Numbered from the stretch's first letter, positions 8,025 to 17,093 are shown. The stretch is DNA of 64,000 nt from VAZQ01 sp963785745 (GCA_963785745.1 CAWAWR010000019.1:62001-126000), one strand, 5' to 3'. A program made the numbers and translations. The notes: generated by a model not told the origin, from the letters alone.

Positions 8025-8993
8025 TTATGCGCGGTGCGTCCTGCCGCGCCCCGCCGTGCCGCCACGCTTTGGCTCGGACGGGCGTGTGATCGGGAAGGTT
8101 TCGCGTACGTGCGCCGCCAGCATCTCGCAAAAGGCCGTAGCATAACGCGGAAGCGGTCGCCGCTTGTCCCAATAGATTGTCAACGGCTCGCGCAACGGCC
8201 TGCCCTGGTAAGTCACGCCGACGATCCGCAACGCGTACCGATAAGTCCGCAGAGTCGACGGGATGATCGCGACGCCGTGCCCATCCTCCGCCATCGCGAG
8301 CAGGGTGTGCGGCGCCTGGCTTTCAAACCTGACGTTCGGTTCGAGGCCCCAGAGGCGGCAGGCGGCGTCGAAGGTCCGGCGAAACACAAAGCTGCCATCC
8401 AGGAGGAGCAAAGGGTACGGTGCGAGCTGGCCGATTTCGATGCGGCGCCTGCCGCTGCCAAGCGCCAGACGCGGATGGCATGCCGCGAGCAAGTCGACCG
8501 GTGCCAGCGGGTGACTCGCGAAGCGCTGGTCGCCGGGTTGAACCGCATGAACGAGTTGCTGCCCAAGGTGTACTTCACCACGTTCCAGCATCGTCAGCAC
8601 GTTGGTGCCGATCGCCTCGATCAATTTCAACTCGACGTTCGGGTAACGCTTTGCGTAGCGGGGCAAGAAACTCGCGATGGCGCCTTCGATAAATTGCGGA
8701 GAGGCTGCAACTTTCAGCACACCGGTGTCCCCGCGCTTGAGCATCTGGGCCCGCTCGCCGAGTGCGCCGGCGTAGCTCAACAGAGTGTGACAGTCGCTCA
8801 GCAACTGCTCGCCTTCGCCCGTGAGGATGAGGCGGCCGCCGACACGATCAAAGAGCTTCAGACCGAGCTCCTGCTCCAGGGCGCTGATCTGCCGTGACAA
8901 CGCAGGCTGGGCAATGCGCAGACGCAGCGCCGCCTTGGAGACGGTACCCAGCTCGGCCACAGTCACAAAGGTTCGAGCGTGTTTCAGATCCAC
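8025..8993 (-). CDS. LysR-family transcriptional regulator
   Basis: The protein has 322 aa, typical for LysR regulators. The N-terminal winged helix-turn-helix is clear (residues 1-60: FVTVAELGTVSKAA, then AQPALSRQISALEQELG). The C-terminal two-lobed effector domain follows (about 90-300), with an extra basic tail. The start is GTG 8993. It is divergent from a TctC-type binding protein at 9122, and a perfect palindrome with a T-N11-A LysR box lies just upstream of its start. Established behaviour of this arrangement suggests it controls itself and the binding-protein gene in response to the imported acid; the ligand is unknown. Confidence 0.9.
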   Translation of the reverse strand: MDLKHARTFVTVAELGTVSKAALRLRIAQPALSRQISALEQELGLKLFDRVGGRLILTGEGEQLLSDCHTLLSYAGALGERAQMLKRGDTGVLKVAASPQFIEGAIASFLPRYAKRYPNVELKLIEAIGTNVLTMLERGEVHLGQQLVHAVQPGDQRFASHPLAPVDLLAACHPRLALGSGRRRIEIGQLAPYPLLLLDGSFVFRRTFDAACRLWGLEPNVRFESQAPHTLLAMAEDGHGVAIIPSTLRTYRYALRIVGVTYQGRPLREPLTIYWDKRRPLPRYATAFCEMLAAHVRETFPITRPSEPKRGGTAGRGRTHRA

Positions 8994-9002
8994 CCCAATT
9001 CC

Positions 9003-9021
9003 CTATGCCGAAACGGCATAG
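9003..9021. promoter_or_regulatory. LysR-type operator (palindrome with T-N11-A core)
   Basis: CTATGCCG and CGGCATAG form a perfect 8-bp inverted repeat around AAA. It contains the LysR consensus T-N11-A (T 9006 to A 9018). It lies 10 bases upstream of the lysR start and about 100 bases upstream of the divergent tctC gene, the usual place for a recognition site used for autoregulation and activation. Binding is inferred, not shown. Confidence 0.65.
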
Positions 9022-9121
9022 AGGGCTAGATGATTTATGTATTGGACGTTCGGCGCCGCCGGGGATCATTTATGTCGGAAACTGTACGGCTTCACGCAAG
9101 CGAGATTCAAGAAAGAGCGTC

Positions 9122-10090
9122 ATGAATGCATTCCGCTCGGTGACGATACTTGCGCTTGGCCTTACCGTGGCGGCGGCCCAAACCGCCGCGCAGACTTGGC
9201 CGGTCAAACCCATCAAAGCGATTGTGCCCATTGCGGCGGGCAGCCTCACGGACATCGTCCCGCGCATCGTTTTCGAGCAACTTTCCACGCAACTCGGCCA
9301 GAATATCGTCGTGGAGAACCGTCCTGGCGCGGGACAGACGACCGGCGTCGCTCTCGTCGCCAAGTCGGACCCGGATGGCTACACGCTCCTCGCCAACTCC
9401 TCGGCACAAACGATCGCGCCGGCGTTCTATCCGAACCTGAGCTACGATCCGGGACGGGATCTTGCCGCCGTTGCCACACTCGGCGTTTCGCCATTCGTCC
9501 TCGTGGTTTCGCCCAACCGAGGATTTAAATCGGTCAGCGACCTTATCGCCGCCGCCAAGGCGAAACCGGGCGCGTTCAACTTCTCTTCGCCTGGTGTCGG
9601 AAGCGCGTCGCACCTGAGCGCCGAACGTTTCCGGCTGAGCGCAGGCGTGCAAGCGGTGCACGTCCCGTTCAAGGGCGGGGTCGAGGCCATGACCGAAGTG
9701 ATGGCCGGGCGGATTGACTTCTTTTTCATGGCGCTCGGTGCGGCGCTCCCGCAAATCCGCGACGGCAAGCTTTCTGCGCTTGCGGTGAATGGCGCCGCGC
9801 GATCTCCGGCACTGCCTGACGTACCCACGATTCGGGAAGCGGGCTTGAACGATGCCGAATACCCGACATGGTTCGGGGTTTTCGTCCCCGCAAAAACCTC
9901 GCGCACGACTGTCGACCGGCTTCACCAGCAGACGCTCAAGGCGCTGCAGGAACCCAAGGTAAAGGATCGCCTTTCGAAACTCGGCGTCGATCCCATGACG
10001 ATGACGCCGGCGGAGTTTGATGCGCTTGTCCGAAAGGAAATCTCCCTCAACACCGCACTCGTCAAGGCAATCGGCCTAAAGCCGGATTGA
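9122..10090 (+). CDS. TctC/Bug-type tripartite tricarboxylate transporter solute-binding protein
   Basis: The protein has 322 aa, standard for the family. A signal peptide covers about residues 1-24 (AAAQTAAQT), then the diagnostic N-terminus WPVKPIKAIVPIAAGS, VVENRPGAG, the DGYTLL segment and VHVPFKGG in the second lobe. Bug proteins bind carboxylates such as citrate, aromatic acids or amino acids in the periplasm. No TctA/TctB membrane components lie in this window, so it is an orphan that must share a transporter or act as a sensor. The start is ATG 9122, with AAGAAAGAG upstream. The divergent LysR gene probably regulates it. Confidence 0.9.
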   Translation: MNAFRSVTILALGLTVAAAQTAAQTWPVKPIKAIVPIAAGSLTDIVPRIVFEQLSTQLGQNIVVENRPGAGQTTGVALVAKSDPDGYTLLANSSAQTIAPAFYPNLSYDPGRDLAAVATLGVSPFVLVVSPNRGFKSVSDLIAAAKAKPGAFNFSSPGVGSASHLSAERFRLSAGVQAVHVPFKGGVEAMTEVMAGRIDFFFMALGAALPQIRDGKLSALAVNGAARSPALPDVPTIREAGLNDAEYPTWFGVFVPAKTSRTTVDRLHQQTLKALQEPKVKDRLSKLGVDPMTMTPAEFDALVRKEISLNTALVKAIGLKPD

Positions 10091-10112
10091 AGATCGGTCC
10101 GTTTACTCAAAA

Positions 10113-10919
10113 ATGACTGCTGCAACGACCTTCGTATCCTCGGACGGCGACGGATACGAGCTTCAGATGGGGCGATGGAGCCGCCGCCTTGCTCCCGCTT
10201 TCATCGAATTTGCCGGGATCACTGCCGCGCAATCCGTTCTGGATGTAGGGTGCGGCACGGGCAACTTGAGTTTTTGCTTCGCGGCGAACCCGTGCATTGC
10301 GAGCGTTACTGGCGTCGACCTGTCCGCGGCCTATATCGAACACGCCAAGCGCAACAATCAGGACGCACGCGTGGAGCTTCGGGTCGGTGACGCCTGCGCT
10401 CTGCCGTTTGCCGATGCCTCGTTCGACCACGCCCTCGCAATGCTGGTGCTGCAATTCATTCCGCGGCCCGAACGGGCAATACGCGAGATGCGCCGTGTCA
10501 CTCGCTCCGGCGGTACCATTGCGGCGGCCACATGGGACACCGCTGGAGGACTTATCCCTTATCGCATGATCTTCGACACCGCCGCGATGCTCGACCGCGA
10601 CGGCGAGGCCGTGAGGGCCAAAGCTTATGCGAGGCCTCTGTGCCGTCCCGGGGAATTGGCCAGCGCCTGGCGTGATGCCCGTCTTGTTGATGTCGCGCAG
10701 GATATGATCACGATCCGCATGGACTTTGTGTCCTTCGTTGATTTCTGGGCGCCGGCGGAAAGTCGGGAAGGCCCGGCAGCGGCGTACGTCGGCACTCTTG
10801 GTCCCGCCGCGAAATCAAAGTTGCGAGACGCGGTCAGGCTGGCGTACCTGAATGGCGAGCCCGACGGGGCCCGCTCCTACGCCGCGACAGCCTGGGTCGT
10901 GCGGGGCAAGGTACCTTAG
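10113..10919 (+). CDS. class I SAM-dependent methyltransferase (Methyltransf_11 type)
   Basis: The protein has 268 aa. Motif I is textbook (VLDVGCGTGN, about residues 42-51), motif II is the acidic end of strand two (VTGVDLS), followed by VGDACALPFADASFD and a post-motif region with RSGGTIAAATWD. These features bind S-adenosylmethionine; the methyl acceptor cannot be predicted. It follows tctC by 22 bases, so the two may be cotranscribed. The gene after it converges from the minus strand with one base between the stops, so its 3' end is well constrained. Confidence 0.85.
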   Translation: MTAATTFVSSDGDGYELQMGRWSRRLAPAFIEFAGITAAQSVLDVGCGTGNLSFCFAANPCIASVTGVDLSAAYIEHAKRNNQDARVELRVGDACALPFADASFDHALAMLVLQFIPRPERAIREMRRVTRSGGTIAAATWDTAGGLIPYRMIFDTAAMLDRDGEAVRAKAYARPLCRPGELASAWRDARLVDVAQDMITIRMDFVSFVDFWAPAESREGPAAAYVGTLGPAAKSKLRDAVRLAYLNGEPDGARSYAATAWVVRGKVP

Positions 10920-10920
10920 C

Positions 10921-12543
10921 TCAGCCGCCTTCGATCTCGGCTTTGACGCCGCGCAGCGCCTCCGGCGTGTCGACGTCGACCAGCGTTCCGCCGCCGGTGA
11001 CGGGGACCTCGAAGACGGCTTCGCTATAGCGGCCGATCAGATGCCGCGCGCCAATGTCGCCCTCGATCGCCATGAGATCGGGGAAGAACCGCCGCGACCA
11101 CAGCACCGGATTGCCGCGCCTTCCGTCGAATACCGGCACCACCGCGAGCGCGCCCTTCTCCGGATCGAAGCCCGCGATCAACTGGTCGATCAGCGCCGCG
11201 TCCACCTGCGGCATGTCGCCGAGGCACACGACGACGCCGTCCGCCTCCGGCGGCACGACCGCAATGCCGGTCTTGAGCGAGCCGCCAAGACCCGACGCGT
11301 AGTCGGGATTGTGCACGATCTTGACCGGCAGGCCGGCGAGCGCCGCGCTGACGCCCTCGTGCTGGTGGCCGGTCACGACGATGACGGGCGAGGCCTTGGA
11401 GGCGAGCGCCTGCTCGGCGGCGATCCGCACCAACGGCTTGCCGTTGATCTCGGCGAGGAGCTTGTTCGGCCCGCCCATCCGCGTGGAACGCCCGGCCGCC
11501 AGCACGATCGCCGCGATGTGATGGTCGGTCGGCAGGACCGGCTCGTCACGCGGCTGCGGCCGCGTCACGATCTCCATCAGCAGGCCGCCGACGCCGAGGC
11601 CGGTGATCGCCTCCCGCGGCACCTCAAGGCCGGCGAGTAAGCGCATCAGGACCCAATCGAATCCGTTCTCCTTGGGCGAGCGCGCGCAGCCCGGCGCACC
11701 GAGCAACGGACGCCCACGAGCCTCGGCAAGCAGCAGCAGGTTGCCCGGGTCGACCGGCATGCCGAAATGCTCGACCCGGCCGCCGATCGCCTCGACCGCA
11801 GCCGGGATCACGTCGCGCCGGTCGGCTATTGCCGAGGCGCCAAACACGATGACCAGCTCGGCGCCTTCGCGCAGCACCTCTTCCAGCGCCTTCACCAGCG
11901 CGTCCTTATCATGCGGGATGCGGCGCTCGGCGACGATCACCGCGCCCGCCGGCGCCAGCCGCTCGGCGGTCACCCGCATGGTCTTGTCGATCACCTTGGC
12001 GGCGAGGCCCGGCAGCATGGTCGAGATCACGCCAACCTTGCGGATGCGATAGGGCGCGACCTGGATCAGTGGCGCGGCGGCGCGCGCCACCGATACGGCC
12101 GCATCTCGCACCGCGCCGGCAACCGCAAACGGAATGATCTTCACGGTCGCGATCATCTCGCCGGCGACCACCGGCTTGAACGCGGGCAAGGTCGCGAAGG
12201 TGACGGCTTCGTCGATCAGGTTCAGCGCGTCGATCGCCGGCTTGTTGACGACGAGCACGCCCGGAACGTCTGAGAACAGGTTGGCCCGGCCGGTGAAGGC
12301 GCGGTCAACGCGCACCCCCTCGCCCGCGACCGCGGTGGCGATAGCGGCGGCAGCGACATCCTCCGATACGTCGCCGGGCTCGAGTCGCGCGACCACGATC
12401 TCGGGGATTCCCGCGGCCTGCAACGCCGAGATCTCGGCGCGTCCGATCACCGTGCCTTTCTTGAGCACCAGCGAGGCCTGGCGGATGGAATGGACGGCGA
12501 CGCCGCCCTCCGCCTCGGCAATCGGAACCGCGCCGAATTTCAC
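10921..12543 (-). CDS. molybdopterin-binding (MoeA/MoCF-like) and MobA-like nucleotidyltransferase fusion
   Basis: The protein has 540 aa. The N-terminal 340 residues resemble the molybdenum-cofactor-binding fold of MoeA/MogA (KVGVISTMLPG, then ELVIVFGASAIADRRDVIPA). The C-terminal 200 residues are a MobA/MocA-type NTP transferase: LAAGRSTRMGGPNKLL at about 347, then GDMPQ and VDVDTPE near the end. The second domain would attach CMP or GMP to molybdopterin for molybdo-hydroxylases. GTG 12543 is chosen because it overlaps the stop of the upstream gene (GTGA), the normal sign of coupling; a longer frame to 12888 only shadows that gene. It is the last gene of the maturation operon. Confidence 0.85.
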   Translation of the reverse strand: MKFGAVPIAEAEGGVAVHSIRQASLVLKKGTVIGRAEISALQAAGIPEIVVARLEPGDVSEDVAAAAIATAVAGEGVRVDRAFTGRANLFSDVPGVLVVNKPAIDALNLIDEAVTFATLPAFKPVVAGEMIATVKIIPFAVAGAVRDAAVSVARAAAPLIQVAPYRIRKVGVISTMLPGLAAKVIDKTMRVTAERLAPAGAVIVAERRIPHDKDALVKALEEVLREGAELVIVFGASAIADRRDVIPAAVEAIGGRVEHFGMPVDPGNLLLLAEARGRPLLGAPGCARSPKENGFDWVLMRLLAGLEVPREAITGLGVGGLLMEIVTRPQPRDEPVLPTDHHIAAIVLAAGRSTRMGGPNKLLAEINGKPLVRIAAEQALASKASPVIVVTGHQHEGVSAALAGLPVKIVHNPDYASGLGGSLKTGIAVVPPEADGVVVCLGDMPQVDAALIDQLIAGFDPEKGALAVVPVFDGRRGNPVLWSRRFFPDLMAIEGDIGARHLIGRYSEAVFEVPVTGGGTLVDVDTPEALRGVKAEIEGG

Positions 12544-13256
12544 GATGTCGTCTCCGGCACTTTTTCGCGCGCCTTTTCCGGCGAGAGGCGCAGCCGCGCC
12601 GTGATCTCGCCCATGATCGAGACCGCGATCTCGGCCGGCGACACCGCGCCGATCGCGAGCCCGATCGGGGCGTGGATGCGCCCGAGGTCGGCGTCGGAAA
12701 AGCCCTGCTCTTTCAAACGGTCGAGGCGGCGGGCGTGGGTCTTTCGTGAGCCCAGCGCGCCGATATAGAAGCAGTCGCGCGCGAGCGCGTGGCTGAGCCC
12801 GGGATCGTCGATCTTGGGATCGTGGGTCAGCGCCAGGAACGCCGTGTAGCGGTCGACCCCGAGCGGCGGCAGCGCGACGTCCGGCCATTCCGCGATCACC
12901 TTCACGTCCGGGAAGCGCTCCTGGGTGGCGAAGGCCGTGCGCGGATCGACGATGGTGACGTCATAACCGAGGAGCTTTGCAATCGGCGCCAGCGCCTGGC
13001 TGATGTGCACCGCGCCGGTGACGACGATGCGCGGCGCGGGGACGTGCACGGTCAGGAAGAACTTGCCCTGCGGCGTCTCCTCCATGCCGCTCTTGCCGCT
13101 GCGGATGTGCTTCTCGATCAAGTCCTTGAGCGGGTCCTTCGCCACGTCGGCGGCCTTGACCAGGCGCTGCTCGCCGCTCGCCTGATCGGTGACGACGACG
13201 GCGGCGCGGCGCGCGTTGCGCTCGGCGTTCAGCGATTTGAGGATGTCGAGTTTCAC
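12540..13256 (-). CDS. XdhC family protein, C-terminal Rossmann half
   Basis: The protein has 238 aa. Residues about 75-225 form the XdhC C-terminal NAD-like Rossmann domain (RIVVTGAVHISQALAPIA, VTIVDPRTAFATQERFP, YIGALGSRKTHARRLDRL). XdhC proteins bind sulfurated molybdenum cofactor and deliver it to xanthine-dehydrogenase-type enzymes. In many bacteria the CoxI-like N-domain and this domain are one chain; here the small N-domain is a separate gene directly upstream (13258-13587), with one base between them. It overlaps the MoeA/MobA fusion by four bases. The glycine that usually follows the first strand as GAG-H is changed to GAV-H. Confidence 0.88.
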   Translation of the reverse strand: MKLDILKSLNAERNARRAAVVVTDQASGEQRLVKAADVAKDPLKDLIEKHIRSGKSGMEETPQGKFFLTVHVPAPRIVVTGAVHISQALAPIAKLLGYDVTIVDPRTAFATQERFPDVKVIAEWPDVALPPLGVDRYTAFLALTHDPKIDDPGLSHALARDCFYIGALGSRKTHARRLDRLKEQGFSDADLGRIHAPIGLAIGAVSPAEIAVSIMGEITARLRLSPEKAREKVPETTS

Positions 13257-13257
13257 G

Positions 13258-13587
13258 CTACTCCACCTTCTCGACGTAGACGCGGATGGTGCCGCCGCAG
13301 GACAGCCCGACCTTCCAGGCGGTCTCGTCGGCGACGCCGAATTCCAGCGTCTTGGGCTTGCCGCTCTCGATCACGTCGATCGCCTCGGTGACCACCGCGC
13401 CCTCGACGCAGCCGCCGGAGACGCTGCCGAGGAAATTGCCCTCGCTGTCGATCACGAGGTTCGAGCCGACCGGCCGGGGCGCCGAGCCCCAGGTCTCGAC
13501 CACGGTCGCCAGCGCCACGCCCTTCCCGGCCTTGCGCCAGTCTTCGGCGGCTTTCAGGATATCGTCGTCGGTTGCGAGCGTAGCCAT
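13258..13587 (-). CDS. XdhC/CoxI N-terminal domain protein
   Basis: The protein has 109 aa. It matches the XdhC_CoxI domain: AEDWRKAGKGVALATVVETWGS, APRPVGSNLVID, then GSVSGGCVEGAV with the conserved Cys and VGLSCGGTIRVYVE with a second Cys. These cysteines are thought to take part in handling the sulfurated cofactor. The start is ATG 13587, with AAGGGAG upstream. It lies between coxE and the Rossmann half, so the two XdhC parts are probably translated together and may form a heteromer. Confidence 0.88.
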   Translation of the reverse strand: MATLATDDDILKAAEDWRKAGKGVALATVVETWGSAPRPVGSNLVIDSEGNFLGSVSGGCVEGAVVTEAIDVIESGKPKTLEFGVADETAWKVGLSCGGTIRVYVEKVE

Positions 13588-13606
13588 AGCCTGCTCCCTT
13601 ATTGGT

Positions 13607-14803
13607 TTAAGCGGCCTTCTCAAGCCATTCCTTGGGATTCCCGGTCCGGCCGCCGTGCGATGACAGCGCGCGGACCAGGTCGCCCATGGCCTCCAGATTG
13701 TGAATCGGACGCAATTCGTCAACATGCGGCAGCATCGACCTTATGCCGCGCGCCTTGGCCTCGAAGCCGGAGAACCGCAGCAGCGGGTTGAGCCAGATCA
13801 GCCGCCGGCACGAGCGGTGCAGCCGGTCGATCTCGAATTCGAGCTCGTCGCCGCCGTCGCGCTCGAGCCCGTCGGTGATCAGGAGCACGATCGCGCCCTG
13901 GGTCAGCACGCGGCGGGCCCAGAGCTTGTTGAAGGCGTGCAGCGAGGTCGCAATACGCGTGCCGCCCGACCAGTCGTCGACGCTGGCGGTCACCGCGGCG
14001 AGCGCCTCGTCGGGATCCTTGTGCTTGAGGTCGCGGGTGACGTTGGTCAGCCGCGTCCCGAACATGAAGGTGTGCACGCGCTTGCGCGCATCGGTCACCG
14101 CATGGAGGAAATGCAGGAACAGCCGCGTGTACTGGCTCATCGAGCCGGAGATATCGAGCAGCGCGACGATCGGCGGCTGGCGCGTCTTCGGCCCGAGGAA
14201 TTTCAGGTCGATCAGCGCGCCGCCGGCCTTGAGGCTTGCGCGCAGCGTGCGGCGCATGTCGACGATGTGGCCGCGCGGATGCGGCGCAAGCCGCCGGGTC
14301 TTGATCTCGTCGAGCGACAGCACCAGCCGCTTGATCGCGGCCTTGGCGGCGGCGATCTCGGCCGCCGACATCTGCGCGAAATCCTTCTTCTGCAAGAGCT
14401 CGCGGTCGGACACCGTGAGCCGCGCATCGATCTCGACGTCGCGGGCGTCGCGCTCGAGCTCGCGCAGCCCCGAGAACAGCGCGTCCTCGATGCGCTGCGC
14501 GCCGGGGCGCGGCTTCTCCTCCTCGCGCGGCGGCGCTTCCGACACCAGCGAGGCCATGAGCTTGTCGAGATAGTCGCGGCGGCGGAAGAAAATGCCGAAC
14601 GCCTGGTCGAACAGTTGCGTATGCTCGTGTCGCTTCACGAACACCGCATGCAGCGTCCAGTAGAAATCCGCGCGCGTCCCGACCCCGGCGACGCGCAACG
14701 CGTCGAGCGCGTCGAGCACCGCGCCGGGCCCGACCGGAATCCCGGCGGCGCGCAGCGCGCGCGCGAAATAGACGATGTTTTCTGCGAGCCGTCCGTCGGC
14801 CAT
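13607..14803 (-). CDS. coxE: CoxE-like VWA domain protein
   Basis: The protein has 398 aa. The C-terminal half is a von Willebrand A domain with the metal-site motif DISGS (D217, S219, S221) and a later D in TDGLERDGG. The N-terminal half is the CoxE-type helical region (FVKRHEHTQLFDQAFGIFF). In Oligotropha, CoxE acts with the AAA+ protein CoxD to insert copper and sulfur into the active site of CO dehydrogenase; relatives serve other molybdo-hydroxylases. The start is ATG 14803, eight bases after the coxD stop. A long antisense frame opposite it is a GC-rich shadow. Confidence 0.88.
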   Translation of the reverse strand: MADGRLAENIVYFARALRAAGIPVGPGAVLDALDALRVAGVGTRADFYWTLHAVFVKRHEHTQLFDQAFGIFFRRRDYLDKLMASLVSEAPPREEEKPRPGAQRIEDALFSGLRELERDARDVEIDARLTVSDRELLQKKDFAQMSAAEIAAAKAAIKRLVLSLDEIKTRRLAPHPRGHIVDMRRTLRASLKAGGALIDLKFLGPKTRQPPIVALLDISGSMSQYTRLFLHFLHAVTDARKRVHTFMFGTRLTNVTRDLKHKDPDEALAAVTASVDDWSGGTRIATSLHAFNKLWARRVLTQGAIVLLITDGLERDGGDELEFEIDRLHRSCRRLIWLNPLLRFSGFEAKARGIRSMLPHVDELRPIHNLEAMGDLVRALSSHGGRTGNPKEWLEKAA

Positions 14804-14811
14804 CGGCGCTC

Positions 14812-15750
14812 TCACTCCGCCGCGCGAAGTTGCGTCCGCACTTCGTCGAGCAGTTCCTTCGCCTTGGTGCCCTCGATGCGGGCGATGTCGTCCTGATATT
14901 TCAGGAGCACGCCGAGCGTGTCCGACACCGTGGTCGGATCGAGCGCCGCGACGTCGAGCTCGGCCAGCGCGCCGGCCCAGTCGAGCGTCTCGGCGACGCC
15001 GGGCGACTTGAACAGGTCCTGCTTGCGCAACGTCTGCACGAAGTGCACGACCTGCTCCGACAGCGCCTTGCTGATGCCTGGCACCTTGGCGCGCACGATC
15101 TGCAATTCGCGCTCCGCGGTCGGATAGCCGACCCAGTGATAGAGACAGCGGCGCTTGAGCGCGTCGTGGATCTCGCGCGTGCGGTTCGAGGTGATGACCA
15201 CGATCGGCGGCTTCTCGGCCTTCACAGTGCCGAGCTCGGGGATCGTCACCTGGAAGTCGGCGAGGATTTCGAGCAGGAACGCCTCGAACGCCTCGTCGGC
15301 GCGGTCGAGCTCGTCGATCAGCAGCACCGGCGCGCCGGCGGGGTCGGGTTCGAGCGCCTGGAGGAGCGGCCGCTTGATCAGGAAGCGTTCGGAGAACACG
15401 TCGTGCTCGATCCGCTCGCGGTCGTGGTCGCCCTCGGCTTCGGCGACGCGGATCGCGATCATCTGCGCGGCGTAATTCCACTCATAGACCGCCGCCGCGA
15501 CGTCGAGGCCCTCGTAGCATTGCAGGCGGATCAGGCGGCGGCCGAGCGTCGCGGACAGCACCTTGGCGATCTCGGTCTTGCCGACGCCGGCCTCGCCTTC
15601 GAGGAAGATCGGCCGGCCCATGCGCAGCGCCAGGAACAGCACGGTCGCGAGCGAACGGTCGGCGAGGTAGTCCGCCGCCGACAGGAGTTCGAGCGTCTGG
15701 TCGATGGTCGCGGGCAGCGGCCGGGGGGAAGCAGGCTTCATCGTTGGCAT
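14812..15750 (-). CDS. coxD: CoxD-like MoxR-family AAA+ ATPase
   Basis: The protein has 312 aa. Walker A is GEAGVGKT (residues 52-59), Walker B is VLLIDELD (about 142-149) and sensor 1 is VITSNRTREI. The family pairs with VWA proteins as a metal or cofactor insertion chaperone, and the VWA partner coxE is directly downstream. It is the first gene of the operon coxD-coxE-xdhC(N)-xdhC(C)-moeA/mobA. The start may be ATG 15750 or 15741; a Pro-rich lead-in makes the choice uncertain. The region upstream (15751-15959) must hold the divergent promoters for this operon and the esterase. Confidence 0.9.
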   Translation of the reverse strand: MPTMKPASPRPLPATIDQTLELLSAADYLADRSLATVLFLALRMGRPIFLEGEAGVGKTEIAKVLSATLGRRLIRLQCYEGLDVAAAVYEWNYAAQMIAIRVAEAEGDHDRERIEHDVFSERFLIKRPLLQALEPDPAGAPVLLIDELDRADEAFEAFLLEILADFQVTIPELGTVKAEKPPIVVITSNRTREIHDALKRRCLYHWVGYPTAERELQIVRAKVPGISKALSEQVVHFVQTLRKQDLFKSPGVAETLDWAGALAELDVAALDPTTVSDTLGVLLKYQDDIARIEGTKAKELLDEVRTQLRAAE

Positions 15751-15959
15751 GTTGGCATGTTTATCGTGTCCGGAACCGGCGGGCCACCGCTAAGCGGCCT
15801 CAAGAAGACGTCGCGCGCCGTCACGCCTGGGCTTGGTGCGCTCAGCCTTGGTGCATAGTTAACGTCGAGTCGGCAAATCCGTTCATAAGTGGCCTGCCGG
15901 CGACCAAATCTCCTCGCAATATGCAGGGCATTTGGCGGCCGCGACACCGACCAGCCAGC

Positions 15960-17093
15960 ATGCCAGCAATGCACCCGTCCCCTCCCCGCCCGCTTCGTCC
16001 GACCTTGCGTCAGCGCCTCGGATTCCGGGCAGCGCGGCTGTTGTTCTCTCTCCCGGCCGCGCTGCAGCTACGCCTCTCGCACCGGCCGCCGGTGGTGATC
16101 GAGGGGGCCGTGCTGCATCCGCAGATGCAGCTCCTGATCGCCTTTCGCGACCTCTGGCGCGGCGCGCCGATCACGGCGCTGACCCCGGAGGTCGCGCGGC
16201 GGAATTTCCGCAACGACACCGCGACCATCGCCGGCCCGCCGATCGCGGTCGGCGCCGTGACGGACATCGCCATCGACGGCGGCGACGGCGCCCTCGCCGC
16301 GCGCCACTATGCGCCGGCCGCGAGCGGTCCACGGCCGTTGCTGGTCTACTTTCACGGCGGCGGTTTCGTGCTCGGCGACCTCGACGGCCACGACAACCTG
16401 TGCCGCCGCATCTGCCGCGACGCCGAGATGCACGTCCTCTCGGTCGACTACCGGCTGGCGCCCGAGCATCGGTTTCCTGCCGCCGTGGACGATGCCGTCG
16501 CCGCCTTCCGCTGGGCTCGCGCGAACGCCGCCACGCTCGGCGCGCTGCCGGACCAGGTGGCGGTCGGCGGCGACAGCGCCGGCGGCAATCTCGCGGCGGT
16601 CGTGTCGCAGAAGGCGGTGACCGACGGCGGGCCCAGGCCCTGCGCGCAGGTGCTGCTCTATCCGGCGCTCGACCGCACCGTTGCGCGGCCTTCTCTCGGA
16701 CTTTTCCGCGAAGGGTTTCTGATCGGCCGCGACGACATCGATTGGTATCACCTCCAATACACCGGCTCGACCGTCCCGCAGCCGGACCCGGCGCAGAATC
16801 CGCTATGCGCGAAAGATTTCTCCGGGCTCGCGCCGGCGCTGATCGTCACGGCCGGCTTCGATCCGCTGCGCGACGAAGGCGAGGCCTATGCCGACGCGCT
16901 GCGGCAGGCCGGCGTCCCGGTCGTGTTGAAGCGCTTCGACGGACTGCTGCACGGCTTCGCCAGCATGGCGGCGATCAGCCCGGCCTGCGACGCCGCCGTC
17001 GGCGAGATCATCGCAGCCCTGCGGCGCATGATTGCGGATCGCGGCAGCCGGGGGTTCTTGACCGATGACGGTATTATTTTACTGTCTCTTTGA
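15960..17093 (+). CDS. alpha/beta hydrolase of the hormone-sensitive lipase family
   Basis: About 377 aa. The oxyanion motif HGGG (about residues 132-135), nucleophile GDSAGG (Ser about 206), acid DPLRDEG and C-terminal HGF give a complete HSL-family catalytic set. Such enzymes hydrolyse short acyl esters. The frame is open well upstream; ATG 15960 is chosen as the last Met before the conserved helical cap, with 15921 and 15969 as alternatives, none with a strong ribosome binding site. It is divergent from coxD. The substrate cannot be predicted. Confidence 0.85.
   Translation: MPAMHPSPPRPLRPTLRQRLGFRAARLLFSLPAALQLRLSHRPPVVIEGAVLHPQMQLLIAFRDLWRGAPITALTPEVARRNFRNDTATIAGPPIAVGAVTDIAIDGGDGALAARHYAPAASGPRPLLVYFHGGGFVLGDLDGHDNLCRRICRDAEMHVLSVDYRLAPEHRFPAAVDDAVAAFRWARANAATLGALPDQVAVGGDSAGGNLAAVVSQKAVTDGGPRPCAQVLLYPALDRTVARPSLGLFREGFLIGRDDIDWYHLQYTGSTVPQPDPAQNPLCAKDFSGLAPALIVTAGFDPLRDEGEAYADALRQAGVPVVLKRFDGLLHGFASMAAISPACDAAVGEIIAALRRMIADRGSRGFLTDDGIILLSL

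Noticed and set aside
12544..12888. N-terminal extension of the MoeA/MobA fusion
   Set aside because: The extension is Arg/Ala-rich noise inside the xdhC C-terminal gene; GTGA overlap at 12540-12543 marks the real start.
13700..15858. Long plus-strand frames opposite coxE and coxD
   Set aside because: GC-rich shadows: the minus-strand proteins have intact MIDAS and Walker motifs, and the plus frames lack recognisable domains.
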